A stretch of 64,000 bases of DNA from Nocardia beijingensis NBRC 16342 (GCF_001612785.1 NZ_BDBC01000045.1:62001-126000); one strand, 5' to 3'; positions 7,041 to 19,145 are shown, counted from the first letter of the stretch. The notes: generated by a model not told the origin, from the sequence alone. Made by a program: numbers and translations.

Positions 7041-8393
7041 ATGGCAGAAAACCGCGAACACCGATTGGTGGGCGTGCCCGCGGTGGCGGCGTTGGCGGAT
7101 CTCGGATTCGCCTCGGTCGCCTCGGGCGTCATCGCACGGCGCCGGCCGATGCTTGGCCTGCTGGAACGCACCGGAGCCGACGCCAGGGCGATCGAGCGGG
7201 TGCGGCAACTGCGGCGGGAGTTCGGCGCGGGACCGGTCGAACTCGTGGTGCCGGGCCGCCGGATCGTGGTCGTTCTCGATCCGCATGACGTAGGACGGGT
7301 GCTGGCCGACGCGCCGATGCCGTTCAGCCCGGCCAATCGGGAGAAGCGCGCCGCGCTGCGCCAGTTCCAGCCGCACGGTGTGCTGCTGTCGGAGGGACCG
7401 ATCCGCGACCAGCGCCGCGCGGTGAACGAGGCGGCGCTGGATTCGGCCGAGCCGCTGCATCGCCTGGCCGGGCCGTTCGCCGAGGCGATCGCGGAGGAGG
7501 CGCGCGAGATCATCCTGTCCGCCCTGCACCGCGGCCACCTGGACGCGCGGCAGTTCACCACGCGCTGGTGGCGGCTGGTGCGGCGGATCGTGCTCGGCGA
7601 GCGCGGACGCGACGACACCGTGCTCACCGACGAACTGTCCCGGCTGCGCTCGGCGGGCAACTGGTCTTTCCTGGCCCCCGCGCACCGCAGGCAGCGCGAC
7701 CAGTTCACCAATCGGCTGTATCGCCACGTGGAGTCCGCTCCAGCGGACAGTCTCGCCGGGGCGCTGGCCGCGGTTCCCGCGGGCGGGGCCACCGATCCGG
7801 TCGGGCAGATACCGCACTGGCTGTTCGCCTTCGACGCGGCGGGCATCGCGCTGAGCCGGGCGCTGGCGGTGCTGAGCACCCATCCCGAGCACCAGGCCCG
7901 CGCGCTCGCCGACGCCGTCGATCCGGAGCGGGTCGACCTGCGCGGCTATCTGCGCGCCTGCGTGCTCGAGTCGGTCCGGCTGTGGCCGACCACCCCCATC
8001 CTGCTGCGCGACATCACCGCCGACACCGAGTGGCGCGAGGGCGATGAGCGCTTCACCATCGCGGCGGGCGCCGCGCTGATGATCGCGGTCCCGGCGTTCC
8101 ACCGGGACGCCGACCTGCTGCCGTTCGCCGACCAGTTCGTCCCGGAGATCTGGCTGGACGGCCGCGCGGAGCGATACCCCCAGCTCGTGCCGTTCAGCGC
8201 GGGCCCCGCCGACTGCCCCGGCCGCAATCTGGTGCTGTTCGTCACCAGCACCCTGCTGGCACACCTGCTGACCTCGGCCGACTTCCGGTTGCGGTCAACG
8301 CCGCGCCCCAACCCGGACGCTCCCCTGCCGGTGACGCTGAACAATTTCGGACTCGACTTCACAGTCGAGCCGTGCATGACCCAGGCGGGCTAG
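7041..8393 (+). CDS. Cytochrome P450 with an atypical I-helix
   Basis: This 450-aa haem protein has the ExxR pair (LESVRLWPTTP, about residue 310) and the haem-binding loop PFSAGPADCPGRNL (about residue 390), whose cysteine is the iron ligand. The I-helix reads FAFDAAGIALSRA where most P450s have A-G-x-D/E-T-T, so the acid and threonine needed for O2 activation are absent. This suggests a non-standard reaction such as peroxygenase, isomerase or dehydratase chemistry. AGGAGG precedes the ATG at 7041. There is no adjacent ferredoxin or reductase. Substrate is unknown. A SigB-like promoter upstream suggests stress induction. Confidence 0.85.
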   Translation: MAENREHRLVGVPAVAALADLGFASVASGVIARRRPMLGLLERTGADARAIERVRQLRREFGAGPVELVVPGRRIVVVLDPHDVGRVLADAPMPFSPANREKRAALRQFQPHGVLLSEGPIRDQRRAVNEAALDSAEPLHRLAGPFAEAIAEEAREIILSALHRGHLDARQFTTRWWRLVRRIVLGERGRDDTVLTDELSRLRSAGNWSFLAPAHRRQRDQFTNRLYRHVESAPADSLAGALAAVPAGGATDPVGQIPHWLFAFDAAGIALSRALAVLSTHPEHQARALADAVDPERVDLRGYLRACVLESVRLWPTTPILLRDITADTEWREGDERFTIAAGAALMIAVPAFHRDADLLPFADQFVPEIWLDGRAERYPQLVPFSAGPADCPGRNLVLFVTSTLLAHLLTSADFRLRSTPRPNPDAPLPVTLNNFGLDFTVEPCMTQAG

Positions 8394-8462
8394 GAACCCT
8401 TGTCGAATCGGCCGCGCTCGACGCTGAGCACGGCCGATCCCCCGATACCGGTCGGTCCCGCG

Positions 8463-8987
8463 TTACCGGACGGCGCCCGCGGCGGCGCCGATGAGACCGC
8501 CGACCACGCAGCCCGGGAAGACCCCCACGACGAAGAAGACCAGGCCGATCAGCGCCCCGATCGCGCAGCCGATCGCCAGTCCGCCCAATGTGGTCGTCGC
8601 GTCACCGATGAACTGCGGCGCGCCGGGTTCCGGGACGGCGGCCCCCACCGGCGTCAAGGTCAGCGTCGTGCCGGTCGCGTCGATATCGGGCGCCACCTCG
8701 ACCTGCTGGCCGAAGACGGACTGCACGGCCGTCGGCACGGACGCCACGAGCGATCCGTCGGATCCGAGCACCGCGATGCTTCCGTGCGGCGTGACCGTGA
8801 ACGAGCCTGCGGTGAGCGTGACCGCGGCGCTCGACCGGTCCGGCGCGACGGTCGCGGTGTAGCCGATCTCGTTGCCGTCGCTCACCGCGGCGCCATCGAT
8901 GTCCGCTTGCCCGTACGCGGTCGCCGCGGTCACGCCGGTGGCGGCAATGGTCAGCAGCGTGGTCGCAACCAATTTCCTGAACGTCAT
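8463..8987 (-). CDS. Secreted or membrane glycine-zipper protein (DUF8020-like)
   Basis: This 174-aa protein has a signal peptide (MTFRKLVATTLLTIAATGV), a beta-rich domain of about 100 residues, and a C-terminal hydrophobic hairpin with glycine-zipper spacing (GGLAIGCAIGALIGLVFF, then VGGLIGAAAG). It is a paralogue of the protein at 23804-24421, with the same order of parts and a shared TLTLTP-then-FIGD/FIGA linker. The ATG at 8987 is preferred over 8999 because GGAAGG is well placed before it. It lies downstream of cobN on the same strand. The function of this actinobacterial family is not established. Confidence 0.7.
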   Translation of the reverse strand: MTFRKLVATTLLTIAATGVTAATAYGQADIDGAAVSDGNEIGYTATVAPDRSSAAVTLTAGSFTVTPHGSIAVLGSDGSLVASVPTAVQSVFGQQVEVAPDIDATGTTLTLTPVGAAVPEPGAPQFIGDATTTLGGLAIGCAIGALIGLVFFVVGVFPGCVVGGLIGAAAGAVR

Positions 8988-9157
8988 GAGCCTTCCCATC
9001 CTCAGCAGAATCGATCTGTCGTTACCTGGGTACAGCCGTGAAACACTAGCGATTATAGACGTTGCGCATCACCGGTTCGGACAGTTGGCGATGTCCGAAA
9101 TGTCCTGCGCACCAGTGTTTTTCGTGACGAATCCGGAAAATGCGATGACCGCGGACG

Positions 9158-12733
<3,576 letters not shown>

Positions 12734-12744
12734 GGGTGACAGCC

Positions 12745-12895
12745 TTCCTCGGGTGACGCGCCCATCGGGGGTTCGCTGCTCGCCGGGGAGGGTCTGGCTT
12801 TCCACAGTGGCGCGACCGCACCGGAGTTTCACCGGTTTCCTCGTCGTCCGCCGAGCACGCCGATGCTACCTGCCGTCCGCATCGGTCTCGTCCGC
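12745..12895 (-). promoter_or_regulatory. Cobalamin riboswitch in the cobN leader
   Basis: Read on the minus strand, the leader contains GAGGAAACCGGTGAAACTCC followed by GGTGCGGTCGCGCCACTGT. These are the most conserved core elements of cobalamin riboswitches; the CCACTGT box is at 12804-12811 on the plus strand. The core lies about 70-110 bases upstream of the cobN GTG, with the cobN ribosome binding site just downstream, which fits translational or attenuation control. The 5' boundary is approximate. Confidence 0.9.
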
Positions 12896-13260
12896 GCGCC
12901 CCGGCCGCCCGGCCGCAGGGCGGTCGCTCGCGCGGGCCGCCGAGAAGTCGTCCACCAAGCCGTGCGCAATCCGCCGGGGTGATCGGTTCGAGGCCGACCA
13001 GCCTGGCGAGGACGACCGGGCCGACGAGCTGGTCAGCGCGAACGTCACGTCCGGGTCACCCAGCTGGGCTCGCACCTCCGATCGCCGAAGAGCTGGTCGA
13101 ACGGCTTACGGTACTGCTCGATGAGCCGGCGGCGCAGCGATGTGAAGTCCGGGCCTGCCCCTGATTCCCTGCGCTCGCCGGTGGCCGGCCACGCCGGCGT
13201 GGAGACCTGCAAGGGCGCCCCGTCGACAACCGCGGCCTGCCTGCTGAGCAGTTCGATCGG
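12896..13260 (-). pseudogene. TetR-family regulator remnant (C-terminal part, frameshifted)
   Basis: On the minus strand one frame encodes DFTSLRRRLIEQYRKPFDQLFGDR. A second continues with LGDPDVTFALT, and a third gives LVGPVVLARLVGLEPITPAD. Together these follow the order expected at the end of TetR/AcrR C-terminal ligand domains. At least two frameshifts separate them and no N-terminal helix-turn-helix is present; the SnoaL-like gene occupies that side. The interval between cobN and the SnoaL-like gene has no other convincing gene. Sequencing errors are an alternative explanation for the frameshifts, but not for the missing N-terminus. Confidence 0.45.
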
Positions 13261-13271
13261 CCGTCGCCGGA

Positions 13272-13712
13272 TCAGACCAGGTCGGCGTTCCCGTCGATCA
13301 CCTTCAGGTGGTAGTGGAACCGGTTGACCCGCCACCCCTGCGCGGTGCGCTCGACCCCGAGGGAGTAGCTGCCGACGAACGTGCGCGTCTTGCCCTCGGT
13401 CGCGGCGTTCTTGACGTGCACCGCGATGGCGTCGGCGTGCACGCGCGCCGTGTCGCCGTCCAGATCGATGAGATGGTTGCCCGACTGGTGGTGCACCCCG
13501 TCGAGGTCCGAAAGCCCGGTGCGCCAGTCCGCGATGATGTCGGCCGCGGCACGCTCGCCGACCGGCCCGCCGAACCCGCCGTCGAAATCGACGGTTTCGG
13601 TGAACACCTCCGCCGACAAATCCGCCCAGCGCTTCTGGTCGGTGTACACGAACATCTTGGTGATCACATCGACGATGGCGAGCCGGTCGGCGAGAGTGGC
13701 GATTTCGGACAT
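13272..13712 (-). CDS. SnoaL-like (NTF2-fold) protein
   Basis: This 146-aa protein has the SnoaL-like polyketide cyclase/nuclear transport factor 2 fold. It starts with ATLADRLAIVDVITKMFVYTD, includes VFTETVDFDG and VHHQSGNHLIDLDGDTARVHA, and ends with GWRVNRFHYHLKVIDGNADLV. Such proteins are small barrel-shaped enzymes or binding proteins of diverse activity (isomerase, hydrolase, dehydratase). Catalytic residues cannot be assigned. It is adjacent to a decayed TetR gene that may once have regulated it; that is inference. Confidence 0.75.
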   Translation of the reverse strand: MSEIATLADRLAIVDVITKMFVYTDQKRWADLSAEVFTETVDFDGGFGGPVGERAAADIIADWRTGLSDLDGVHHQSGNHLIDLDGDTARVHADAIAVHVKNAATEGKTRTFVGSYSLGVERTAQGWRVNRFHYHLKVIDGNADLV

Positions 13713-13721
13713 GCGCCGACC

Positions 13722-14531
13722 TTAGTCGGCGCGCGCGTCCCGCGCCTTGCGGACCACCCCGCCGAGCAGCACCAGCGCGGTTTCCGGCAGGTCGTCGCCC
13801 AGCCACTGCTGCAGGGGAACCACACCGGGCTCGATCATCTCGAACCCCTCGAAGAACGACTCGACCACGGCCGCGGACCGATAGACCACCTGGGCCGAGG
13901 ATTTCGCGGTATCCGACGACGACTGGCTGATGAAATCCGGATCGCTGTCGTCGGAGCCGTGCGTGAACGCCAGATAGCTGCCCGGAGCCATGACCTCCCG
14001 CAGCCGAGCGATTATCCGGGCGGGACCTTCGTCGTCCATCACGAAGTGCAGGACGCCGACGAGCGTGATCGCGACCGGCTCCGCGAAGTCGATCGCACCC
14101 CCGCTGATCAGCCGCTCGATGATGTCGTCCGGACGGCGAACGTCACCGAGCATCGCCGTCACGCCGTCGGCGTGCGCCAGCAGGGCGTTGCAGTGCGCGT
14201 AGACGACCGGGTCGAAATCGACGTAGACCACGCGCGCCGACGCATCGACCTTGTGGGCGACCTCGTGCACATTCGGTGAGGTCGGGATACCAGCGCCGAG
14301 ATCGATGAACTGCCGGATCCCCGCCTCGGCGGCCGACTGGACCGCCCGCACCAGGAATTGGCGGCTGAACCACGCCAGGGTCTTGGTATCCGGGGCGATG
14401 GACAGCATGCGGTGCGCGACCGCCCGATCCACCTCGTAGTTGTCCTTGCCGCCGAGGAGATAGTCGTAGACCCGGGCGGAGTTCGGCAGGTTCGGATCGA
14501 CGCCCCGCGGTGCTCGCTCCATGCCGGACAC
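13722..14531 (-). CDS. SAM-dependent methyltransferase, DUF574/PF04672 family
   Basis: This 269-aa protein belongs to the actinobacterial S-adenosyl methyltransferase family PF04672. It shows NSARVYDYLLGGKDNYEVDR near the N-terminus, the SAM-binding strand QFIDLGAGIPT, YVDFDPVVYAH, and AITLVGVLHFVMDDEGP. The substrate is unknown; members are numerous in Streptomyces and Nocardia and are often located near regulators. The GTG at 14531 follows GGGAGG at suitable spacing; an internal ATG at 14522 is the alternative. It is separated from the SnoaL-like gene by nine bases, so the two are probably co-transcribed. Confidence 0.85.
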   Translation of the reverse strand: MSGMERAPRGVDPNLPNSARVYDYLLGGKDNYEVDRAVAHRMLSIAPDTKTLAWFSRQFLVRAVQSAAEAGIRQFIDLGAGIPTSPNVHEVAHKVDASARVVYVDFDPVVYAHCNALLAHADGVTAMLGDVRRPDDIIERLISGGAIDFAEPVAITLVGVLHFVMDDEGPARIIARLREVMAPGSYLAFTHGSDDSDPDFISQSSSDTAKSSAQVVYRSAAVVESFFEGFEMIEPGVVPLQQWLGDDLPETALVLLGGVVRKARDARAD

Positions 14532-14670
14532 CGTACCTCCCGATCGCCCCGACCAGGATCCTAACAAACAGTCGCGCACCATCGCCTCGATTCCCGGCCG
14601 CGCGACAGCGCCGGCGTATCGAATGACGTTGCCAGAAGCTCACTTTGAGGCAGCATCCGCACGCACGGGC

Positions 14671-15765
14671 TCAGGCGCAGGGCGTCCCGCCCGCCGCGAG
14701 CACCCGCGCCCGCGCCATGAGCTCGTCCGCCACCGGTCGAGGACGGCGGCCCAAACCGCATGCGCAGGCGACGCCGTCCACCGGGCGGCCCAGCGCTTCC
14801 TCGATCACCCGCAACGTCTGCGACTGCTGGGCCTCGGTGGGCACGTCGTGCACGAACCCCGCGTAGAAATTCGTGCCCGGGTCGAGGGCCAGGTCCGCCA
14901 ACGGCGCATAGAACTCGGCATTCTCCGCCGGGGGCACATCGCCCGCCGCGAGCGGGCCGTGCACGTATTCCAGCACCCGCCCCCGCGGCCAGTGCCGGAC
15001 GACGGAATTGGCCAGATCGACCAGCGGCCGGGTATCGCGCAATCGGCCGCGTGCCTTGTTGCGCAGACTACCGAGGCACAAGTGCACTCCGAAGCGGGTG
15101 CCCTCGGGAGCGGCCGCGGCCAGCGCTGCGATCCCCTCTCCCAGTCCGAGCGCCCGATCGGCCAGCCGGTGCAACGGCTGCGCCTTCGCCATCAGCACCA
15201 GTTCCGCGGTGGCTTCCAGCTGCACGACCACATCGTCGCCGGCCAGCTCGCGGATGGCCGCGATGTCCCGCACGGTGGCGTCGAGGAAAGCGCGGCGATG
15301 CCGTCGCACGCCCGCGGCGCCCATGGCGATGAACGTCAGCGTGAAAGCGGTCGGCATACCGATTTGCAATGCGAGGCCGGGCATCTCGCGCTCCGCGCGC
15401 AGCGCGCGGAAGATCGGCAGCGCCTCCTTCGCCTCCGCGAGATAGCCGAGACGCATGGTCTCGGTCGGTAATTCGGCGCCCCGAGCGACGCGATGGATCG
15501 TCCGTTCCTGGCTCGAGCGCCACGTCCCCTGCTTCTTCACGGCCAGAACCCCTTGGCCGACCAGGTCTTCGATGATCGGCTGGATGTAGAACTCGTAGCG
15601 CCTGGTCTCCCCGGTCGGCAAGGTACGCAATCGCGTTCCCGCGCCGTCCAGCATCGCCCGCATCGCGATGTCCGTGCTCTCGGCCGGAAAACTCCCGACG
15701 AAGTGCACCGTTCGCGTACCCGCCCCTTGTCCCGTCGCACCCACGTTCCCGCGCTCCTTGTCCAT
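14671..15765 (-). CDS. Methionine synthase-like (UROD/MetE C-terminal fold) protein
   Basis: This 364-aa protein resembles actinobacterial homologues of the C-terminal domain of cobalamin-independent methionine synthase. It has VHFVGSFPAESTDIAMRAML at the start, LRTLPTGETRRYEFYIQP, LEATAELVLMAK in the middle, FGVHLCLGSL, and ends DGVACACGLGRRP. True MetE has two domains and about 750 residues; this is a single barrel with HLC and CACG as candidate zinc ligands. It may act in methyl transfer or be a divergent non-methionine enzyme. No metabolic partner is adjacent. Confidence 0.6.
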   Translation of the reverse strand: MDKERGNVGATGQGAGTRTVHFVGSFPAESTDIAMRAMLDGAGTRLRTLPTGETRRYEFYIQPIIEDLVGQGVLAVKKQGTWRSSQERTIHRVARGAELPTETMRLGYLAEAKEALPIFRALRAEREMPGLALQIGMPTAFTLTFIAMGAAGVRRHRRAFLDATVRDIAAIRELAGDDVVVQLEATAELVLMAKAQPLHRLADRALGLGEGIAALAAAAPEGTRFGVHLCLGSLRNKARGRLRDTRPLVDLANSVVRHWPRGRVLEYVHGPLAAGDVPPAENAEFYAPLADLALDPGTNFYAGFVHDVPTEAQQSQTLRVIEEALGRPVDGVACACGLGRRPRPVADELMARARVLAAGGTPCA

Positions 15766-15966
15766 CGCGCCGTCCCGGACATCCGCCGTCCCGAAGCGGT
15801 ATCGGGCGCGGCCGGGCGCACGCGTGCGGCATCAACTATGCGATAGCCACGGATCATTGTGCGCGGTACGGCCGTTCGCCAGTCAACAGGCGAAGATCGG
15901 AGCACACGACCGATCGCGAAACTGTGACTCGCACGCTGAATTCAGTTGATGGAAAAGGAGTTACGG

Positions 15967-16095
15967 ATGTCACACGCAACCGCGGCTGGCGCCGAGAGGT
16001 ATTGCGCCCGGCGATGTGTGCGCATAGCCTGCGTCGCGTGCGAACCCCGCTACGGTCGATCGCCGCGTCCGCGGCCGCGATCCTTCTCTGCCTGA
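15967..16095 (+). CDS. Possible 42-aa upstream ORF overlapping the hydrolase start
   Basis: An AAGGAG at 15955-15960 lies six bases before an ATG at 15967, the best ribosome binding site in this interval. The ORF it opens begins MSHATAAGAERYCARR, is Arg/Cys rich and ends at 16095, inside the hydrolase signal-peptide region in another frame. It could be a leader ORF for coupled translation, or the sign of a frameshift at the true hydrolase start. There is no homology evidence. Confidence 0.25.
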   Translation: MSHATAAGAERYCARRCVRIACVACEPRYGRSPRPRPRSFSA

Positions 16096-17057
16096 CCCCG
16101 AGCACCGCCCACGCCGAGGACAGCGTGCCCGGTCGTTGCGTATCGGTCGCCATCCCCGTTCCGCTCGGCGAGATGGCCGGTTCCTTGTGCACTCCCACGG
16201 CGCGCGCCACCGACACCGTCATGGTGCTGATCGCGGGGTCCAACTACAACGCCACCTATTGGGATTTCCCCTACGCGCCGGAGACCTACAGCTTCCGGCG
16301 AGCGATGAACGCCGCGGGCATCGCGACGCTGGTGGTCGACCGGCTCGGCAACGGCGCGAGCACCCGCCCGCCGAGCACACAGGTGACGGCGACGGTCTCC
16401 GCCCGCGCCCTGCACGACATCGTCGGGTCCCTGCGCGCGGGTCTGGCGGGCGCGCCTCCGTTCGGCAAGGTCATCACCGGAGGCCATTCGCTCAGCTCGG
16501 GCATCGACGTCCTGGAGGCGACCACGTACCAGGACGTCGACGGCGTCCTGCTCACCGGTTTCTCACACGCGCTCAACGTGTCCGAGGTGCTCGGCGTCAT
16601 CTCCACCTACCACCAGGCCGCCGAGGATCCGCGATTCGCCGGGCGCGGGTACGACGCGGGCTATCTCGCGACGCGGCCCGGTACCCGCGCCGCCAGTTTC
16701 TTCGCACCGGAGACGGCCGACCCCGAGGTTCTCGCGGTGGACGAGGCGAACACGGAGGTCTTCTCGCCGACCGAGTATCCCGACGGCTTGACCTCCACCC
16801 TTCCGCCGATGACCAATTTCATCGACGTCCCGGTCCTGGTCGTCAACGGCAGTCTGGACCGGCTGTCCTGCGGCCCGGCGTACGCCGTCTGCGCGGATGC
16901 CGAGACACTGCGCGCCACCGAAGCGCCGTTCTTCGGCCCTGCGGCGCGACTGCGCACCTTCGTGCTGCCCGGCAGCGGGCATTCGGTCAACCTGGCCCGC
17001 AACACCGCCGAATACCGGGCCGCCGTCGTCGACTGGGTGCGATCGATCGGGCAGTGA
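16014..17057 (+). CDS. Secreted alpha/beta hydrolase
   Basis: This protein of about 347 aa has a signal peptide (TPLRSIAASAAAILLCLTPS, cleavage near AHA-ED) and an alpha/beta-hydrolase fold. The nucleophile elbow is ITGGHSLSSG (serine in GHSLS), the acid is probably in VVNGSLDRLSC, and the histidine is in LPGSGHSVNLA. Four cysteines in the exported part could form disulfides. Substrate is unknown; an esterase or lipase-like enzyme is likely. The start is uncertain: ATG 16014 or GTG 16038 gives a normal signal peptide, while the best ribosome binding site leads into another frame. It ends 26 bases before cobG. Confidence 0.78.
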   Translation: MCAHSLRRVRTPLRSIAASAAAILLCLTPSTAHAEDSVPGRCVSVAIPVPLGEMAGSLCTPTARATDTVMVLIAGSNYNATYWDFPYAPETYSFRRAMNAAGIATLVVDRLGNGASTRPPSTQVTATVSARALHDIVGSLRAGLAGAPPFGKVITGGHSLSSGIDVLEATTYQDVDGVLLTGFSHALNVSEVLGVISTYHQAAEDPRFAGRGYDAGYLATRPGTRAASFFAPETADPEVLAVDEANTEVFSPTEYPDGLTSTLPPMTNFIDVPVLVVNGSLDRLSCGPAYAVCADAETLRATEAPFFGPAARLRTFVLPGSGHSVNLARNTAEYRAAVVDWVRSIGQ

Positions 17058-17083
17058 CCGGCCGTCCGTAGGCTGGAGTCGCT

Positions 17084-18286
17084 ATGACACGAGGTGCTGC
17101 TGATTCCTGTCCGGGCGTGCTGCGGCTGCACGAGGCGGCCGACGGGCCGCTGGCCCGGGTCCGCGTGCCCGGCGGACGCCTGGAGCCCGCCCAGTTGCAG
17201 GCGCTGGCCGAGGCCGCGCGTGACCTGGCGGACGGCGCCATCGAACTCACTTCGCGCGGCAACGTCCAACTGCGCCGGGTGCGCGACGCGGAAGCGATGA
17301 GCGACCGGCTCGCGGAAGCGGGTCTGCTGCCGAGCGCCACGCACGAACGGGTGCGCAACATCATCGCCTCACCGCTGTCCGGCCGGATCGGCGGCCGGGC
17401 CGACGTGCACCCGCTGGTTCCCGCGCTGGACACCGGCCTGCTCGCCGCGTCGCGGCTGGCCGGGTTGCCCGGCCGGGTGCTGTTCGCCCTCGACGACGGA
17501 CGCGGCGACGTCAGCGGGCTCGGCCCCGACATCGGCGTGCACGCGGTCGGAGCGGACGAGTTCGCGCTGCTGCTGGCGGGCGGCGACAGCGGCCTGCGGC
17601 TGTCGGCCGCCGACGCTGTGGACGTCATGCTGGCCGCCGCGCACGAATTCCTGGACCTGCGCGGCGACGACCCCGGCCGGTGGCGGCTGCACGAGATCGA
17701 ACACGGAGCCGAACGCGTCGTCGATCGCCTCGGCCTGTCTCCTGGCGCCGAAAGACTCGAATTCTCGGCGGCACCGGATATTCCGATCGGCTGGCTGGAA
17801 CAGGACGACGGATCGGTCGCCCTTGGCGTCGGTGTGCGACTCGGCTCCCTGCCCGCCCGCACCGCCGAATTCGTCGCCGCGGTCGAACGACCGGTCTTCC
17901 TCACACCGTGGCGCAGCCTGGTGATCACCGACCTGACGGAGTGGACCGCCGAACAGGTGGTGCGCGTGCTCGCGCCGATGGGCTCGATCTTCGACGCCGA
18001 CTCGCCGTGGCTGCTGGTCAGCGCCTGCGCCGGGCAGCCGGGCTGCGCGAAGTCGCACACCGACGTCCGAACCGACGCGGCGGACGCCGTCGGTTCTGGC
18101 CGCGTCCGGCCGGGACCGGCCGATCCGCTCGATCCACCGCCGACGACATCCGCGGCGGAGGTCGCGGTGGCCGGGCGCCAGCACTGGTCCGGATGCGATC
18201 GCCGCTGTGGTCGTCCCCGCGGCGAAGTCACCGATATCGTCGCGACCGGCGAAGGATATGCCGTCCGGCCGCCCCGCCTACCCTGA
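17084..18286 (+). CDS. cobG: Precorrin-3B synthase CobG
   Basis: This 400-aa protein is a member of the sulfite/nitrite reductase ferredoxin-like family that converts precorrin-3A to precorrin-3B in the aerobic cobalamin pathway. It has IELTSRGNVQLRRV and VRNIIASPLSGRI in the first half. The 4Fe-4S ligands fit LLVSACAGQPGCAKSHTD and HWSGCDRRCGRP near the C-terminus. The ATG at 17084 gives the normal family length. Unlike M. tuberculosis, where cobG is followed directly by cobH, here a ddaH/lrp pair lies between them. Confidence 0.92.
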   Translation: MTRGAADSCPGVLRLHEAADGPLARVRVPGGRLEPAQLQALAEAARDLADGAIELTSRGNVQLRRVRDAEAMSDRLAEAGLLPSATHERVRNIIASPLSGRIGGRADVHPLVPALDTGLLAASRLAGLPGRVLFALDDGRGDVSGLGPDIGVHAVGADEFALLLAGGDSGLRLSAADAVDVMLAAAHEFLDLRGDDPGRWRLHEIEHGAERVVDRLGLSPGAERLEFSAAPDIPIGWLEQDDGSVALGVGVRLGSLPARTAEFVAAVERPVFLTPWRSLVITDLTEWTAEQVVRVLAPMGSIFDADSPWLLVSACAGQPGCAKSHTDVRTDAADAVGSGRVRPGPADPLDPPPTTSAAEVAVAGRQHWSGCDRRCGRPRGEVTDIVATGEGYAVRPPRLP

Positions 18287-18299
18287 CGTCCCGGTCAAG

Positions 18300-19145
18300 T
18301 CACCTGCCGTGGATCTCGAGGGTGCAGCATTTGACTGAGCCACCGGCTTTGAGCAGTTCGGACATCTCGATCCCCACCGGATGGTAGCCACGAGTGCGCA
18401 GAGCCGCGCTCAGGTCGGTGGCCGCGCTGCTGAGGAAGACGTTCGATCCGTCGCAGACCCCGTTCAATCCGAGCACCGCCGCGTCCGCGTCGGTGGCCAC
18501 GATCGCGTCGGGATACAGCTCCGCCAGCACCGCGCGCGCCGCGGGGCTGAAGGCGGGCGGGTAGTAGGCGATGGTGTCTGCGCCCAGTGGAAGCAGCACC
18601 GTGTCCAAGTGGTAGAAGCGCGGATCGACCAGTTCCAGCGACACCACGGGTAATCCGAAGTGGCGCGACACCTCCTCGTGCGCGGCGCGTGAGCTGCGGA
18701 AGCCCGTTCCGGCCAGGAGCCGGTCGCCGACCAGGAGGAAGTCGCCTTCGCCTTCGTTGCATTCCTCGGCCGCCACCAGGTTCGGCAGGCCGGCACCGGC
18801 GAACCAGGCGTGATAGGCAGGGCCCTCCGCGGCGCGCTCGGAATGCGTGAAACGAGCCGACATGGCGCGGTCGCCGATGATCAGCCCGCCGTTGGCGGCG
18901 AACACCATGTCGGGCAGGCCCGCGACACCGGGCACCACCTCCACGGTGTGCCCGTATTCGATGTAGGTGGCGCGCAATCGATCCCACTGCTCGACGGCCA
19001 GCGCGCGGTCGACGGGCTCGGCGGGATTCATCCAGGGATTGATGGAGTAGGTGACGTCGAAGTGGTCGGGACGGCACATCACGAACCGGCGCGGCGACGA
19101 ACGGCGGGCGGCGGATTCCAGGGGGAGGGTGGCTACAGACGTCAA
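18300..19145 (-). CDS. ddaH: Dimethylarginine dimethylaminohydrolase-type amidinotransferase family enzyme
   Basis: This 281-aa guanidino-modifying enzyme shows FVMCRPDHFDVTYSINPWMNP near residue 21, LPDMVFAANGGLIIG (substrate-binding Asp), EGEGDFLLVG, FYHLDTVLLPLG with the catalytic His, and VKCCTLE near the C-terminus with the nucleophilic Cys. The family hydrolyses methylarginine or arginine to citrulline; in actinobacteria such genes often pair with ornithine aminotransferase, which is absent here. It is divergent from an Lrp/AsnC gene that probably controls it. Arginine deiminase-like or ornithine-forming activity is an alternative. Confidence 0.85.
   Translation of the reverse strand: MTSVATLPLESAARRSSPRRFVMCRPDHFDVTYSINPWMNPAEPVDRALAVEQWDRLRATYIEYGHTVEVVPGVAGLPDMVFAANGGLIIGDRAMSARFTHSERAAEGPAYHAWFAGAGLPNLVAAEECNEGEGDFLLVGDRLLAGTGFRSSRAAHEEVSRHFGLPVVSLELVDPRFYHLDTVLLPLGADTIAYYPPAFSPAARAVLAELYPDAIVATDADAAVLGLNGVCDGSNVFLSSAATDLSAALRTRGYHPVGIEMSELLKAGGSVKCCTLEIHGR

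Noticed and set aside
14671..15765. Functional MetE methionine synthase
   Set aside because: It is half the length of MetE and lacks the N-terminal barrel, so only a MetE-like fold is claimed.
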